Assembly (NCBI GenBank): GCA_023653785.1
Contig: JAMKCH010035822.1
Coordinates: forward strand, 1-64,000
DNA from: Ophioderma brevispina
Taxonomy: Eukaryota; Echinodermata; Ophiuroidea; Amphilepidida; Ophiodermatidae
Direction: 5' to 3'
DNA: 64,000 nucleotides
The notes under the pieces were generated by a model, which was not told the DNA's origin, made no database searches, and worked only from the letters and a program-made list of their open reading frames with translations. Below, piece by piece: positions 46,796-58,075 of the stretch. Both the position numbers and the translations under genes were made by a program. Positions within the stretch are counted from its first letter, which is position 1. Each line of letters begins with the position of its first letter.

Positions 46796-49371
46796 GCGCT
46801 ACTCCTTTTTTGACGGCGATCGCAAGGTGGTGGTCATTTTTTCCGAACAAGGACGTAGGGAATATGGGCCTTGGGTCAGTGGTTCTCTGGCCAGTCTATG
46901 ATTATATAATGGTTTGTACTCCCTGGTTTGTGGCAGAAAAAAAGGAGGGTAAGAGCGACTGAGCAATATGACCCCTGTGTTGACATTTGAATCCAATTAA
47001 CACACTGATGACAATGTCAGGGGTTATTCTGACAAAGTCTGGTTGAAGATAAAAACAATAGGTAGCATGTTGCAAATATTAAGAGAGGTTAGAGCAGGGA
47101 AGATGTCCATTTTGTATCTGGAATGACTTTGGATTCAAAATCTTTGAATACCCCAGATGGCAACACTGTAAATTTTTCAGAAAGATCTAACATGCACACC
47201 CTATGAACACCTGACACGTGTTCATATTACGTTTTTATTTTGTGATAAATTACTCCAATTCCTTAAAATATGTTAAAAGATATCAAGAAAAACCAATTAA
47301 ATGATTCATTTAATTGGTTATGTAGCTAAGAAACTGTTTACCCATAGAAGGTCTACAGGTTTTCTTGAAAGCACTTTTCACCTTTGATTAAAACTGAATG
47401 TTGCACTTTTTGGCACACTCTGTATAAGGGCCCCAGATTCAACCATGGACGTATAGAGGGAAAGGACCAACAAAACACACTAGTTTCAAAGGACCAATCA
47501 CGTTGCCGCCTTTTGTTATTAAATCCCCAATTACGGCTTAAGGTAATGGATAATCACCCTCTCAGCAGGAGGGCTGACGGCCTTCGCTTGAATCTTCTTT
47601 ATTGAACATCCATTCCTATAAATTTGGTTACCTTACAGTATTAGCTTAGAATTATTAACTTTTGTTTCCATTGGTATCAAATATGCAGAAACTAACGATG
47701 ACGTCACTATGACGTCATAAGGGTAAATAAAGTTAAAAATATGCCTATAGGGAAGAAACATTGATATTTTGCAATTTACTGGCTCAAAAATATAAATATT
47801 GTAACACTTAAACATTTCCTTATGTAGGATACATTCATGACGTAATTATGACTGTTAGTATGTTGGTACTCGTTCTGGTATATAGGAAAGAGGAGGACTG
47901 CTATCTATGAACTAAAACCAAATGTCTGTGATATTCCTGTTTCGTATAGGAGTGTGGTATTTCCTCCTGAAGGGGGGGGGGGGGGCGCAGTGGCAGTATT
48001 GGGGGGATGGGGTTGATGAAAATTTCTGGATGAATGGGGGTTTGCTGAAAAGATCCATTACTAGACACCATATGCGCGCGAAGCGGCTAAAATTGCCATT
48101 TAAAAGCTAAAATCATTACCCACATATTTAATTGTAATTTGAACAAAATGCGCGGCAAAATGCGCGGAAATTTACCATTTTAAACTATTACGGTAAACAT
48201 AATGAGGTTATTTTGGGTATCAACATGGGGGGGGGGGTGTTTTAGTTTTTTTGTGTGTTTTGAAATTTTGGGGGGGGATATATCCCCCATCCCCCCGTGA
48301 TTTAGGCCTATGGGGGGGGGGGGTAATTGCCACACCCTTCCATCACTTTGGCATCACCTTTACCTTTCCTATACCCCTGTAGTGTTTTTAATGGGGGGGG
48401 GCATGAAACGGACATAAAATTCAATTGGTAATTACATTCACTCATTTGACACCGGGTTTATGGTTTGGGCGAAAAAGAATAAGAGAGCGGTACACACCCC
48501 CCCCCACCTTCGGAAGACGAGTGGGTTAATTATTTATAATTTATACATTTATTAGGTATAAAGTATGGCTTTCATAATTCATATTTCAGATTAAACTGAC
48601 ATTGTCAATCAGTTAGAACATGGTATCGGCCTATCAAACAGCCCCACGGTAAACAATTTCAACATAAAAGCCGTAAGTTAAAAATATTAAATTTTTGATT
48701 TTTTTTATTTTTTTTATTTTTTTTATTTTTTTTATTTGTTTTCACAGATTCAGACATTACACTATGTTACAAGATACACTGAAATTTCATAACACCATTT
48801 CTCAACAGTCGGAAGTGATCGGAACAATTTTCATATTATTTTCCAAGATTTTTTTAACAATTACGGGGTCGCAAAATCACCTAAAATCAAAGCGTTATTT
48901 CTACATTCCGTAGCTCCACAAAGGAATGACGGATTTCGATGGGGTTTTCGGTATTTTCTGAACAAAATCTCCTCTCTTTGGTGGGGTCAACTACTTGCCA
49001 AAAAAGAGATGAAAATTGAATGTACTATGCACTTTCACTAAAACCCCTACATTCAGGGTCACAACATCCGGTCACATTACAAAGTTTTGTGGGACAGCTT
49101 TTCCACATAGTCACTGCATCGACTCGCGGCAAAGAGATATAATCACAAACGGTCTCGGTGTAGCACATGCATAACATCGAGGCCTAAGCTTTTTGTCGAG
49201 CTGAATGGGTAATCGAATTAGGTATGGTGGTTTGTCCGCGTTGTTCTTGTCTTCTCTCTTTTAGGTCCATGATTCAACTAAGGTCATATGCGCCACGATT
49301 TGGGGCTTAGAAAAATAAAATAGTTGTTCATCTGGAGTAAGTCTATGACCGTGAGTACAATCGTTAAGACT
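46796..49371. other. Intergenic with G-run repeats
   Basis: No gene seen. G/C runs of 8-13 bases recur at 47971, 48228, 48271, 48314, 48394 and 48498 together with CTTCCATCACTTTGGCATCACC, resembling the G-run repeat at 19845-20065 and its relatives. A (T)8A repeat lies at 48697-48737. A perfect 29-base palindrome is at 47291-47319. Confidence 0.45.
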
Positions 49372-50805
49372 ACTGGGACTGTTACAACCTATTCATTCAA
49401 GAAGGGTCTTTATTGATTACATATTGAACATCTTAGATTTGATTAATGGAAATCTTTATTAATGTAATCTTTTGGGACATGCTATTCAATAGATGCTAGT
49501 GTCAAATTAATTATTAGGTCTGCGGTTTTATTTTCGTCTTCAGCGTTGATATAATTATTAACATGCTATCTAAACAATCAGTTTACGTAATTATATTTGG
49601 ATTTGAATGTAGTATGGTCACTCCCTTCTATTTATTTATAACTACTTTATCAAAGATTGGAATCCCCCTAATTTGTTCCGCTGCATATGGATATGGATAT
49701 GCCGATACACCTAGTATGCTCTCCATGATTTCCTCTAAAAGATAAGTGCCCTGTGTCAACTTAAGCTATGTGTTGAATGACATCAATCATTATGTGTGTA
49801 AAACAGTATAGATGATCGCAAGACCAAGTGCTGGAAGTATGCATGTCTATTCGCTTCTCGAATGCTTCATCGTTTTTCTTCAGTGAGTTTACGTCCTTAT
49901 CTACTGCTTTACTGATGTGAATGAATTCAACGCATGTCTTTGTACATTATACATATTATGCCGCTTTCGCTCTTACGCCGTAAGCAAACGCTTATTAAAT
50001 ATGCAAATGCATGGATCTCAACGCAACAGAGGATTAATCACGCCTTCTTGAAAATTGACAGTTATAGACGCATCTTGTTTGAACTGCGCAGACTGCAGTG
50101 CAGACCCGTAGGTGGGTGGGTGTGGGTGGGTGCAGGGGTGTCACCGTACCCCCATTAAACCAATGGTTAATTCCGTGTGGTACGCAGTGCATACAGTATA
50201 TAATTATATAGATATTCCATTTTCGTACGTACATTTCCGCTACCCCAATCTATCCTGGCTACAGGCCCTCCCCATTGGATGGATGTTGTAACTCTTTCAA
50301 AATTAGTGCTCATTATGAACAACGTGAATTGGTTTTGTGTTCCATAACTGAAAGGGTAGAGAACAACGTTCTTTTCGTCATATTTGAAAGCCCATTCATC
50401 GTGATATGTTAGAGAATATTGATTTTGATAAAATGGCAACTAGTGGAACAAAACCCTATTTTGTTTTTTTGAGTGTTAATGTTTACTTTTTTCTTCACGT
50501 AACTCTCGAACAATCTTTTTATTCACCAACCGACTGAAAGATTTTCAAGATTAAGCTGTCCTCCTACTCAGACTTAAAATGCGACTTAATTTACCGCTAA
50601 AGTATGAAGTATTTGTATTGTAATTTTGATCTTCCGTGTTAAATGTATTTTGTTATTTCCCATTTTTAGATGAATATCCTACATTAATGTGTATTACTAC
50701 AGGGTGTATTAGCATAAAATGTACTTTATATAACATGAGAAAACACGAGTACAAATCCTAAAGCTCAGCGCCTTTACTACCGGAGAGTTTTGTCTCCAGA
50801 AGTTA
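49372..50805. repeat. Composite repeat block A, copy 2
   Basis: Collinear with 26270-27800 but without the 151-bp MITE; it therefore provides the empty site for it. Confidence 0.75.
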
Positions 50806-51660
50806 TGGTGATTAATTTTCCAATAATCACCTTAAAGGGGGTGTCCCCCTGACTAGGGTTAGGTATGTTTCCGCCCCGAAATGCTGCACATTAGCGCATA
50901 CTGCCTATTTCAAAATGGCCACCAATGTTTTATTAAAAACTGCTATTGTATTTTCGTTATAGATAAGAACTTTGTCTAGGACTAAAAGAAATGAAGTTTT
51001 ACCTTCCTAAAGTGGGCTTAAAAATTTAAGTGTCCAATATGGCCGCTGGAAGGAGGCATGTTTTGTTAAATGTACTAAAATTGCCAAATTGGTGGGGTAA
51101 GAATGCGAGTAATATTTTGAGAGCACCAAAAAGAGAATTGATGACATTTGTATATTGCGGACATGATATTAACTCATGATGGCGGAGGTTATAAATCAAG
51201 AAGAAAAATGCCCCTGCACATCTTTTTCGACATAATAAGAACCATAAGGAAAACTATTGATAACATTTTCCGCAATCTTCTCTCGTCCTTCTGGACAATC
51301 AGACCACCTCTCAACACTATTTGACGCTGGGCAAGGAGATATATCTCCACAGGTTCGTTCTTATTTCAACCATTTGCCATTTGAAGTTCAATTTAGCAAT
51401 ACATAATGCTGCTTTGCGGTGGCCATCTTGGACGCCTAGATGTTTAAGCCCCCTTTAGGAAGCTAAAAACTTGATATCGCGTAGTCGTGGCTATAATTTC
51501 GATCTGTAATGAATTATAATGGCGGTTTTACATAAAACAATAGCGGCCATTTTGAAATGGGCAGAACACGCTAACGTGCAGCTTTTCTGAGCGGAAACAT
51601 ACCTCATCCTAGTCAGGGGGACATTCCCTTCAAGGTGATATATGGGAAACTTAATCACCA
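50806..51660. mobile_element. Foldback MITE, 855 bp
   Basis: The ends are TGGTGATTAATTTTCC and, from the right, TGGTGATTAAGTTTCCC. The arms share TCACCTT.AAGGG, TGTCCCCCTGACTAGG, AGGTATGTTTCCGC, GCTGCAC.TTAGCG and TTTCAAAATGGCC over about 200 bases. It splits block A from block B in copy 2. GTTA and GTTG flank it, at best an imperfect 4-base duplication. Confidence 0.75.
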
Positions 51661-51699
51661 GTTGGGTGCAACGAACGAAAAATCCAATGATGGCAGCTT

Positions 51700-51888
51700 A
51701 TGGACTATGTCCAGTTTTTTAAAACTTGGCATGATTTATTCTGGACATGATTTATTCTGGACATGATTTATGAAACTCGGCACATAGAGTTCAAACTGGA
51801 TAGGCAGCGCTGTAAACTCGACATATAGCGGGGTAAACTCGATATACAGCGCATGAAACTCGCCATGATTTGATACGTGGAGCGTGCC
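51700..51888. repeat. Short tandem units
   Basis: GGACATGATTTATTCT occurs twice head to tail (about 51740-51770), followed by three AAACTCG(A/G)(C/T) .. TA(G/C)AGCG phrases spaced about 25-30 bases. Not present in copy 1. Confidence 0.5.
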
Positions 51889-52296
51889 ATAGTCAGATTG
51901 TTATTCATGCCACTTCGTTAAACGTTTTTGACGATTCCATTTATTCTGAGAGGTTGTATGCTTCCACAGGAAAATCAATACAACCTTTTACCTAGCGTGA
52001 ATAGAGGTCATTTTTTTTTTGCATATGACTTCACCTATTTTAAGGATTCCTAGAAAATATATAGTTCTTAATTTATATCTTTACCGATAGAGATCAACGT
52101 TGAACAAAAAGTAATCAAGAAAGTATTTTACAAAAATCTGTTTAATGAATTTGAAAATGAATTTGACACAATGTTACATTTTAGGTACCTTTACTGTGAA
52201 AACACCCATATACATCCGTGCTTAGAGTCACAATCTAAAAAGTAGTATTTTGTGTAGTCAGTGTTTTATTACGTGAACTGAGCACAGCTAACCTAA
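51889..52296. repeat. Composite repeat block B and start of block F, copy 2
   Basis: 51889-52052 matches 27930-28092. At 52053 the text switches to the start of block F (TTCTTAATTTATATCTTTACC, as at 29837). In copy 1 block F is 1.7 kb further on. Confidence 0.7.
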
Positions 52297-53542
52297 CAGT
52301 GCGGGTTGGTATGTCAATGAAACAGTTCCCGTAGGATTTTGGTGCTAAAGTTGATTTTCTTGCTGTTTTTCATTCAATAGGGACCAGACAGTCAGAAAAT
52401 GATGGGGTGCAAATTTTCGGACTGCTGCCCCCTTCCTCAAGGGGGAGAATGTTACAACAGGGAAAAATTTAAAATCGAGTCAAATTGTGTTTTAAGGTAC
52501 ATTAACATGTTTGTCTCCTTATAAGGATTAGAAAAAGTATATATTTGCCTAGGTTCCGACCTTTAGTTAAAGGTGCAACGAGAGATATCAAATAACAGGT
52601 GTCCCGAAAAAATGTGAAAATTCTGATTTTGGCACTAGTGTAAAGATCTATATCAACATTATCAGCATCTGTAAGGATTAAGCTGAAAACTGTTTCTTTG
52701 ATACAAAAATGGTGACATTTCTAATTTCGTATAGGAGCAAATACGAAATTCAGCCTATGTTTTCTATTGAAATATAAGCATATACAAATCACCTTTTGTT
52801 TTCATTTTAAGTTATTTCTGTAACTAGATAAAAGGTAGGGAATCTATTGAGCATCTAATCTATATGAAATCACTACATATCACAGAAAATATGGATGGCA
52901 TGAAATCTCTCGTTGCACCTTTAAAGCGCTATAGCCCCATAATGGTTCAAGGTCATCCTGGGGTAAAATTTACCCAATACTAAGATTTTGTTGAAACTGG
53001 TGATAAGTTGTTTGTATTGTCTCACAGGATCCAAAAATGTATTATTTTACAGTGTGTGACATTTGGTTGGCTAATTACATAGCAACATGTCGCAAGGGTC
53101 TACATGGTCTATGGGGTCACCAGAACTTTCCCTGGATGTCGCAATGGTGATATCAAAAGATTAATCAAAATGCATTTTTTGTTTCAGTATGACACAAGGA
53201 ATCATTTGACACCACTTTCAACAACATCGGAGCATTTACCCCCAGGGTGACCTTGAATCATTACGGGGCTATACCGCTTTAACTAAAGGTTGGAACCAAG
53301 GCAAATATATACTTTTTTCTAATCCTTATGACGAGACGAACGCGTTAGTGTACATTAAACACAATTTGACTCGATTTTAAATTTTTCCCTGTACTTACAT
53401 TTGTCACCTTGAAGAAGGGGGCATCAGGAGGAAAATTTGCACCCCATCATTTTCTGACAGTTTAGGTCCTATTGAAACCCAAACAGTAACAAAATCAATT
53501 TTAGCATGAAAATCCTACGGGAATACACACCAACCCATACTA
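52297..53542. mobile_element. Palindromic MITE, 1,246 bp, TAA duplication
   Basis: Ends CAGTGCGGGTTGG and, from the right, TAGTATGGGTTGG. TAA flanks it at 52294-52296 and 53543-53545. The uninterrupted paralogue at 30026 reads GCTAACCTAATTGTTGTAATA, the empty site. The arms match over several hundred bases (CCCGTAGGATTTT, CAGAAAATGATGGGGTGCAAATTTTC, CAAGGTCA.CCTGGGGTAAA). Harbinger-like target choice; no transposase. Confidence 0.85.
52571..52920. mobile_element. MITE family Y, TTAA duplication, nested in the palindromic MITE
   Basis: Ends AGGTGCAACGAGAGAT and ATCTCTCGTTGCACCT, perfect 16-base inverted repeats, with TTAA on both sides (52567-52570, 52921-52924). The opposite arm of the host palindrome (near 53280, read on the minus strand) has CTTTAGTTAAAGCGGTATAG, exactly the site before insertion. 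Confidence 0.9.
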
Positions 53543-53740
53543 TAATTATTGTAATATATGTTCTTGTGAAAGTTATGTATGCCATAAGGTTGTTTACAAT
53601 TTGTGATAATTAAAACATAATTTACAATTAACAGTAGTACATGTACATGTGCTGATTTGAAACTACTTGGTACTCTAGGTTGGTAAACATGAGTAGAAAA
53701 TAATAATCTTTCCCTAGAGGCATCTAAATTGGAAGGCTGA

Positions 53741-53772
53741 GCTTTCGGCACCCTAGCGAATGCCATCATCAG
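53741..53772 (-). ncRNA. Hammerhead-ribozyme-like core in the Penelope 3' UTR
   Basis: On the minus strand from 53772: CTGATGA, one extra T, GGCA, a ten-base loop, TGCC, GAAA. This has the two conserved hammerhead strands (CUGANGA and GAAA) around a possible stem II. Penelope-like elements are known to carry minimal hammerhead motifs. Stem I and a clear cleavage site could not be traced, so this may be a decayed ribozyme. Confidence 0.4.
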
Positions 53773-53847
53773 AGCAAACTAAACAGACATGATGTTGCAC
53801 CTTATATACACCAGTGAACAAAGGGGGAAGAGAACAATAACCGATGA

Positions 53848-54558
53848 TCAAAGGATACCCCAGTAATTAAGTTTCCGGTTCATTGGTCGGGAGGCATCCT
53901 TTGAGTAGTCTACCCCATTCAGGAAGAATTTCTGCTCCTTTGTCCTATTGAAGTTGTTAGGGATAGACTTGATGTACAAAGCTTCCATGAGTTTCCTTTC
54001 AGTCCAATTAGTGTTCCTGTCCAGAATTGTAGTCTTGTCCCAGTCAATGTTATGTTGGTCGTTCCATACGTGCCCCGCGATAGCCGATTGTTGTGTATTG
54101 CCCGTTTGAGTCGCTTTCTGGTGTTCGTCGGTTCTCTTTTTCAATGATCTGCCGGTTTCACCAATGTACACTTTGTCACATGATCCACAAGGAATAGAAT
54201 AAATAACTCCAGGTTGGAGTTCCTTGGGAACAGGGTCTTTAGGGTGCACTAGTTGTTGTCGTAGCGTGTTAGTAGTCTTAAAATACACCCGTAGATTCTT
54301 CTTCTGTAGAACGTTACGAATAGCTTCAGAAGTACCCGATACGTAAGGTAAAATAACTGTAGCGTTAGGAGTACGATCATTGGTAGAGACAGTATCGGCG
54401 CGTCGCGAAGTGAAGTCATGTACAAACTTTGAAGGGTAATTGTTCAGCTTCAAAGTTTGTTGGATGTGATCCTTTTCACTTTCTTTTTCCATAGTGTTCG
54501 ACGGAACATTGTCAGCTCTTTGAAAGAGAGATCGAAGCACGGAGCGTTTGGCTGACAC
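53848..54558 (-). CDS. GIY-YIG endonuclease region of the Penelope-like element (open frame)
   Basis: An open frame of 236 codons in the frame after the one-base loss; the first ATG is accidental, since true translation would continue from the RT. The linker is followed at residues 117-133 by GVIYSIPC..C..VYIGETGR: the GIY and YIG strands with a CxxC pair between them (124, 127), as is usual in animal Penelope elements. Arg137 follows YIGETG, then KKRTDEHQ, GHVWND.H near 162-169 and ERKLMEALYIK near 187-197 with the glutamate expected in the active site. The end, FFLNGVDYS...LNYWGIL, looks complete. The domain nicks target DNA during retrotransposition. All key residues are present, so the insertion is rather young. 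Confidence 0.85.
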   Translation of the reverse strand: MSAKRSVLRSLFQRADNVPSNTMEKESEKDHIQQTLKLNNYPSKFVHDFTSRRADTVSTNDRTPNATVILPYVSGTSEAIRNVLQKKNLRVYFKTTNTLRQQLVHPKDPVPKELQPGVIYSIPCGSCDKVYIGETGRSLKKRTDEHQKATQTGNTQQSAIAGHVWNDQHNIDWDKTTILDRNTNWTERKLMEALYIKSIPNNFNRTKEQKFFLNGVDYSKDASRPMNRKLNYWGIL

Positions 54559-54840
54559 TGGATGGTGAGAGTCAAATTCAAGTATTGGTCGGTGTGGGTC
54601 TTCTTGCGATATACAGTCGTGTCAAGAGTAAGGTCAGGTTTCCTCTTAACCAAAACATTGAGGAACGCGATCTGTCCGATGGTCTCCTCTTCATGAGTGA
54701 ATTTGATAACATCCTTGCGAAGACTGTTGAGATGGTCAAAGAAAGACGTTAAGTAGTCTCGATCTATAACACAGAAAGTGTCGTCCACATAACGTTTCCA
54801 TATGCGCGGTGGATTAGGTGCGGTCAGAAGAGCTTCCTGC
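54559..54840 (-). pseudogene. Penelope-like reverse transcriptase, C-terminal part
   Basis: On the minus strand the frame begins within the domain and reads PPRIWKRYVDDTFCVI at about 54815-54765; YVDD is the catalytic motif of reverse transcriptases. Then come FLNVLVKRKPDLTLDTTVYRK and THTDQYLN, typical of Penelope-like RTs. After QYLN at about 54570 one base is missing, and the continuation lies in the next frame as SHHPVSAKRS. Upstream RT motifs are absent through 5' truncation. The copy cannot make an active enzyme. Confidence 0.85.
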
Positions 54841-54979
54841 TACATGTACATGTGTTGTATTAAATGTCTACGAGGACAATCACGGTAACCAACATGTTTG
54901 CATACAATAAAAAGGACTGACCGAGCGAACGAATTAGTTGGAGAGAGATAGAGAGAGACAGAGACATACAGACAGACAG

Positions 54980-55022
<43 letters not shown>

Positions 55023-56792
55023 AACACATACATACACACACAGGGAGACAGAGAGACAGAGAGAAACAATCATCAAGACTTGTCAAATAAGTAGGAGTGA
55101 TTTCAGTAATGGTTCACTTCATGATATGTTCAATATTTTTGTATTGCGAACTGGCCCTGTAAGTGTTGGTGTATGAGGAAATACATCCTGTTTTTTGGCT
55201 TATTAGTCTTATTTAAGGCATTTATTACATTGTGTGCTCACTGTCAGCATTTAGCCGCATGGCCGTGTGTATTCCGCCCACCTTACTCAACGCTCTTCAA
55301 ACTAATTACCTGTTTAGCGTGTTCACAATTTCGGTATTATTATAAAGATGCAAAGGCAGGCTTTAAAACGAATGCAAACTGAAAGGTTTATCACAATCAT
55401 TACACTTTTATTTCACTAGCAGCTCCCAATACATGTCAATTTAATAGAAATGTTAGTACTGAATCAAAAACAATCTTTCATTTCCGTCACTAACTATAAG
55501 TATCACACCGACCTACTTCGAATGTCCGAACACAAGATACGTCTGTCTCTAAAATATTATTTTTCATTTATAGAGACACGGTCTGGCACTGCAACGGTAA
55601 AATGAAATCCATGAGCACTTTCGCAAATTATCTGTCGGGTTTCTAGAAAAGCTTAGTAGCATATACGAACATCTGGTTAATCCAGTAAGGTAAATTCAAG
55701 GTGGCTGTTGTTTAAATATCATATGTGAATTAAAATTAGATCGGCAGCAACCTTTAACATTGGTTAACGGGCTTGTAGTAAAAGGAAATTTAATACATTC
55801 ACGTAGAGCTGTGCCTGTGTTTTCTGTTTTTGTTTTTGTCTATTACATACTTTGCGAAGGACAACCACCCTTGAATTAGCCGTAAGCCATAGCCTTGAGT
55901 AACGGATTTAAAACTGAATAACCGACAAGAACCCTTATACTGTACTTTACTTCGAAAAAATATAATATAAGAAATATCTGATTAGAGAACAGATCAGACG
56001 AAGGAGAAATGGTGAACTCAAGCTGTATTACGTTGCATTGTGACATCGTTGTCTTTTGGGACGGTGTTGTCCCCAACGATTTTTTTCACAATGAATCAAG
56101 TTCTTATACGTCCATTCGGACCACTATCTTACACAAACAAGTGTATCAAATGGGGATGAGAAGTCACAACTAACACTTTAAAATTTAAAACAATAACATG
56201 AAATCTCACAACATTGATGTGTTTTTTACAGACGGCACCATGACGGTAGACAGTTATCTAGACTTTTTGTCATGTTGTGCACATTTGTCTACTGTCGTGA
56301 AATATGTCTGTAAAAATAATTTTAAGATTTGTTTAGATATTAAAAGTGTGAAATTGTCCTCTGTCATTTCTCCCTCTTCACCCCTCCTCTATCTTGCAAA
56401 CACATAATCCCTAAACCCCTCCCGTAAAACCTAAGTGACCAACATTTGATTTGCCGATTTCTCGGTTATGCAATGAAATTGTCAATGATGTGTTTTGCTA
56501 TTGTTGATTAATGAACACATTCCCCTGGATACTAATAAATAAATCAGCCAAAATGCAAAACTGTTTTTGGAAAGTGACAATTTCAATTGGCATAGGTCCC
56601 AAGGGTCGAGTTCAGATTTTCATTTTATTATCGGTAGTTGGTTTATAAATGACCCGATGTACGTGTGTTAGTTTCATGATCAAAGTCCAAAGGAAAAGTG
56701 GTTCTCTAGGTTTGGGCACCATAGCCCCCCCCCCCCCCCTGGCACCCCCGCTTGGGTACAAACGGACCCGCCTTTTCAGCTTGGGCACGTAG
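54841..56792. repeat. Composite repeat block F, copy 2, right part
   Basis: Continues block F after the Penelope insertion up to GCTTGGGCACGTAGGTG. It then joins block C directly (TATACATCAAGAG at 56793). Confidence 0.75.
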
Positions 56793-58075
56793 GTGTATAC
56801 ATCAAGAGATTAAACAAATGGAATAGAAACGAAAATACTGTCAAAACACTTTGAGCCACTTTTGATGCTGATTTAGCACAGCTATAGCACGTTATGCTCA
56901 AGAATTGACATTGGCAGGGAAAGTGGTATACTTGGCCATGCAGTCAAGAATACTTGTGAAATAGAAACGTTAATGGATTTTAATCTGTTTGAACCAATTG
57001 ATTTCAGTTTAGTCGCTCGATTAACCTTTGGCGGGCACTGTAGAAGGCGCTGGTCAGAGTTTGTAAATCTTTTGAATTTCCCAGGAATTTCACGGGTTTT
57101 TGTCCGCCATTCTTAAAAAAAGGGCTGCAGTCTTTTATTCGTGTGACTTCATGCATATGGTCGAGGCGTAGCTTTCATTTGGATGTGTAGTTACCTAAAT
57201 ATAATATACGTCGAAATATAGTGGAATAGCTACATTAGTAAGGCGCAATTGGTCTGGTTTGCAGATAAAGCTTCAAAATGTGATATATTTTATTTAAAAT
57301 CAAAATTGAGTTAAACGCAGCAAATTTAATATTTTGGTGATATCATGATCGTTCTGACAATGTTGCAGAAGGGACGAAGAATTTGCTCAAATTTGCTCAT
57401 TAGAAGATGGAGTTTATCTTGCCTTATGACCATATTTGGTGCTTTTGTCACTAAATTGTGCATAGTACCAAAAAGTGTGTAATATTTTTAATATATTGAT
57501 CAATAGTATTTTTGAAACCACCGTTTTAATGATCAAATAGTCATGTTTGTAACCATTGGTTTTCGACATTTACTTAATGCTCAAAACATGAATATAACAC
57601 CTCAACTATGCCGTAATGTTTGTAAATGATCGCATAGCACCCAAGTTAATTTTTATATTGTTGGAGAATGTTTGGATGTTTTCACAGTAAAGTTTCTGCA
57701 GAAATTCATTTTCCTATTTTGAAGAATGTGGATACTGATTTATATGATCGGTAAGGAGAGAAAAAAAGTGAAATATTCTTGTGTTCGGGACCACATTTTC
57801 GTAAAACAATGTCATACAATATTTTTTCATTGTGCTATTGTGCAAAACTGTTCAGTTCTGTTTCTTGGATAAAAAATTTTTTTTTGGGTACTTTCAAGTA
57901 TTGATTCTATAAATAGTGGTATGAATAATAGTAAATTATTTTTAAAGGTATGTTTTGGTAATACTAAAGAACATTTAACACTGGTCAACCCAAAATTTAA
58001 ACATCAACCGAGGTTCCTATTTGCGTAGAAACTATACTTCGGTTCATTTGACTAACGGTTGTAGCATTGCTTGTC
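56793..58075. repeat. Composite repeat blocks C and D, copy 2
   Basis: Matches 28153-28465 and 28480-29200. About 260 bases (57116-57380) are found only here, between the two blocks. Confidence 0.65.

Larger units (their letters stand above)
53652..54840 (-). mobile_element. 5'-truncated Penelope-like element with 14-bp target duplication
   Basis: A retroelement of the Penelope class (RT plus GIY-YIG endonuclease) read on the minus strand. TACATGTACATGTG lies on both sides (53638-53651 and 54841-54854). Block F copy 1 at 30124 has the site once (ACAGTACATGTGTTGTATT). The coding part enters at 54840 within the RT, so the 5' end is lost. The 3' UTR is 53652-53847. Confidence 0.9.
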
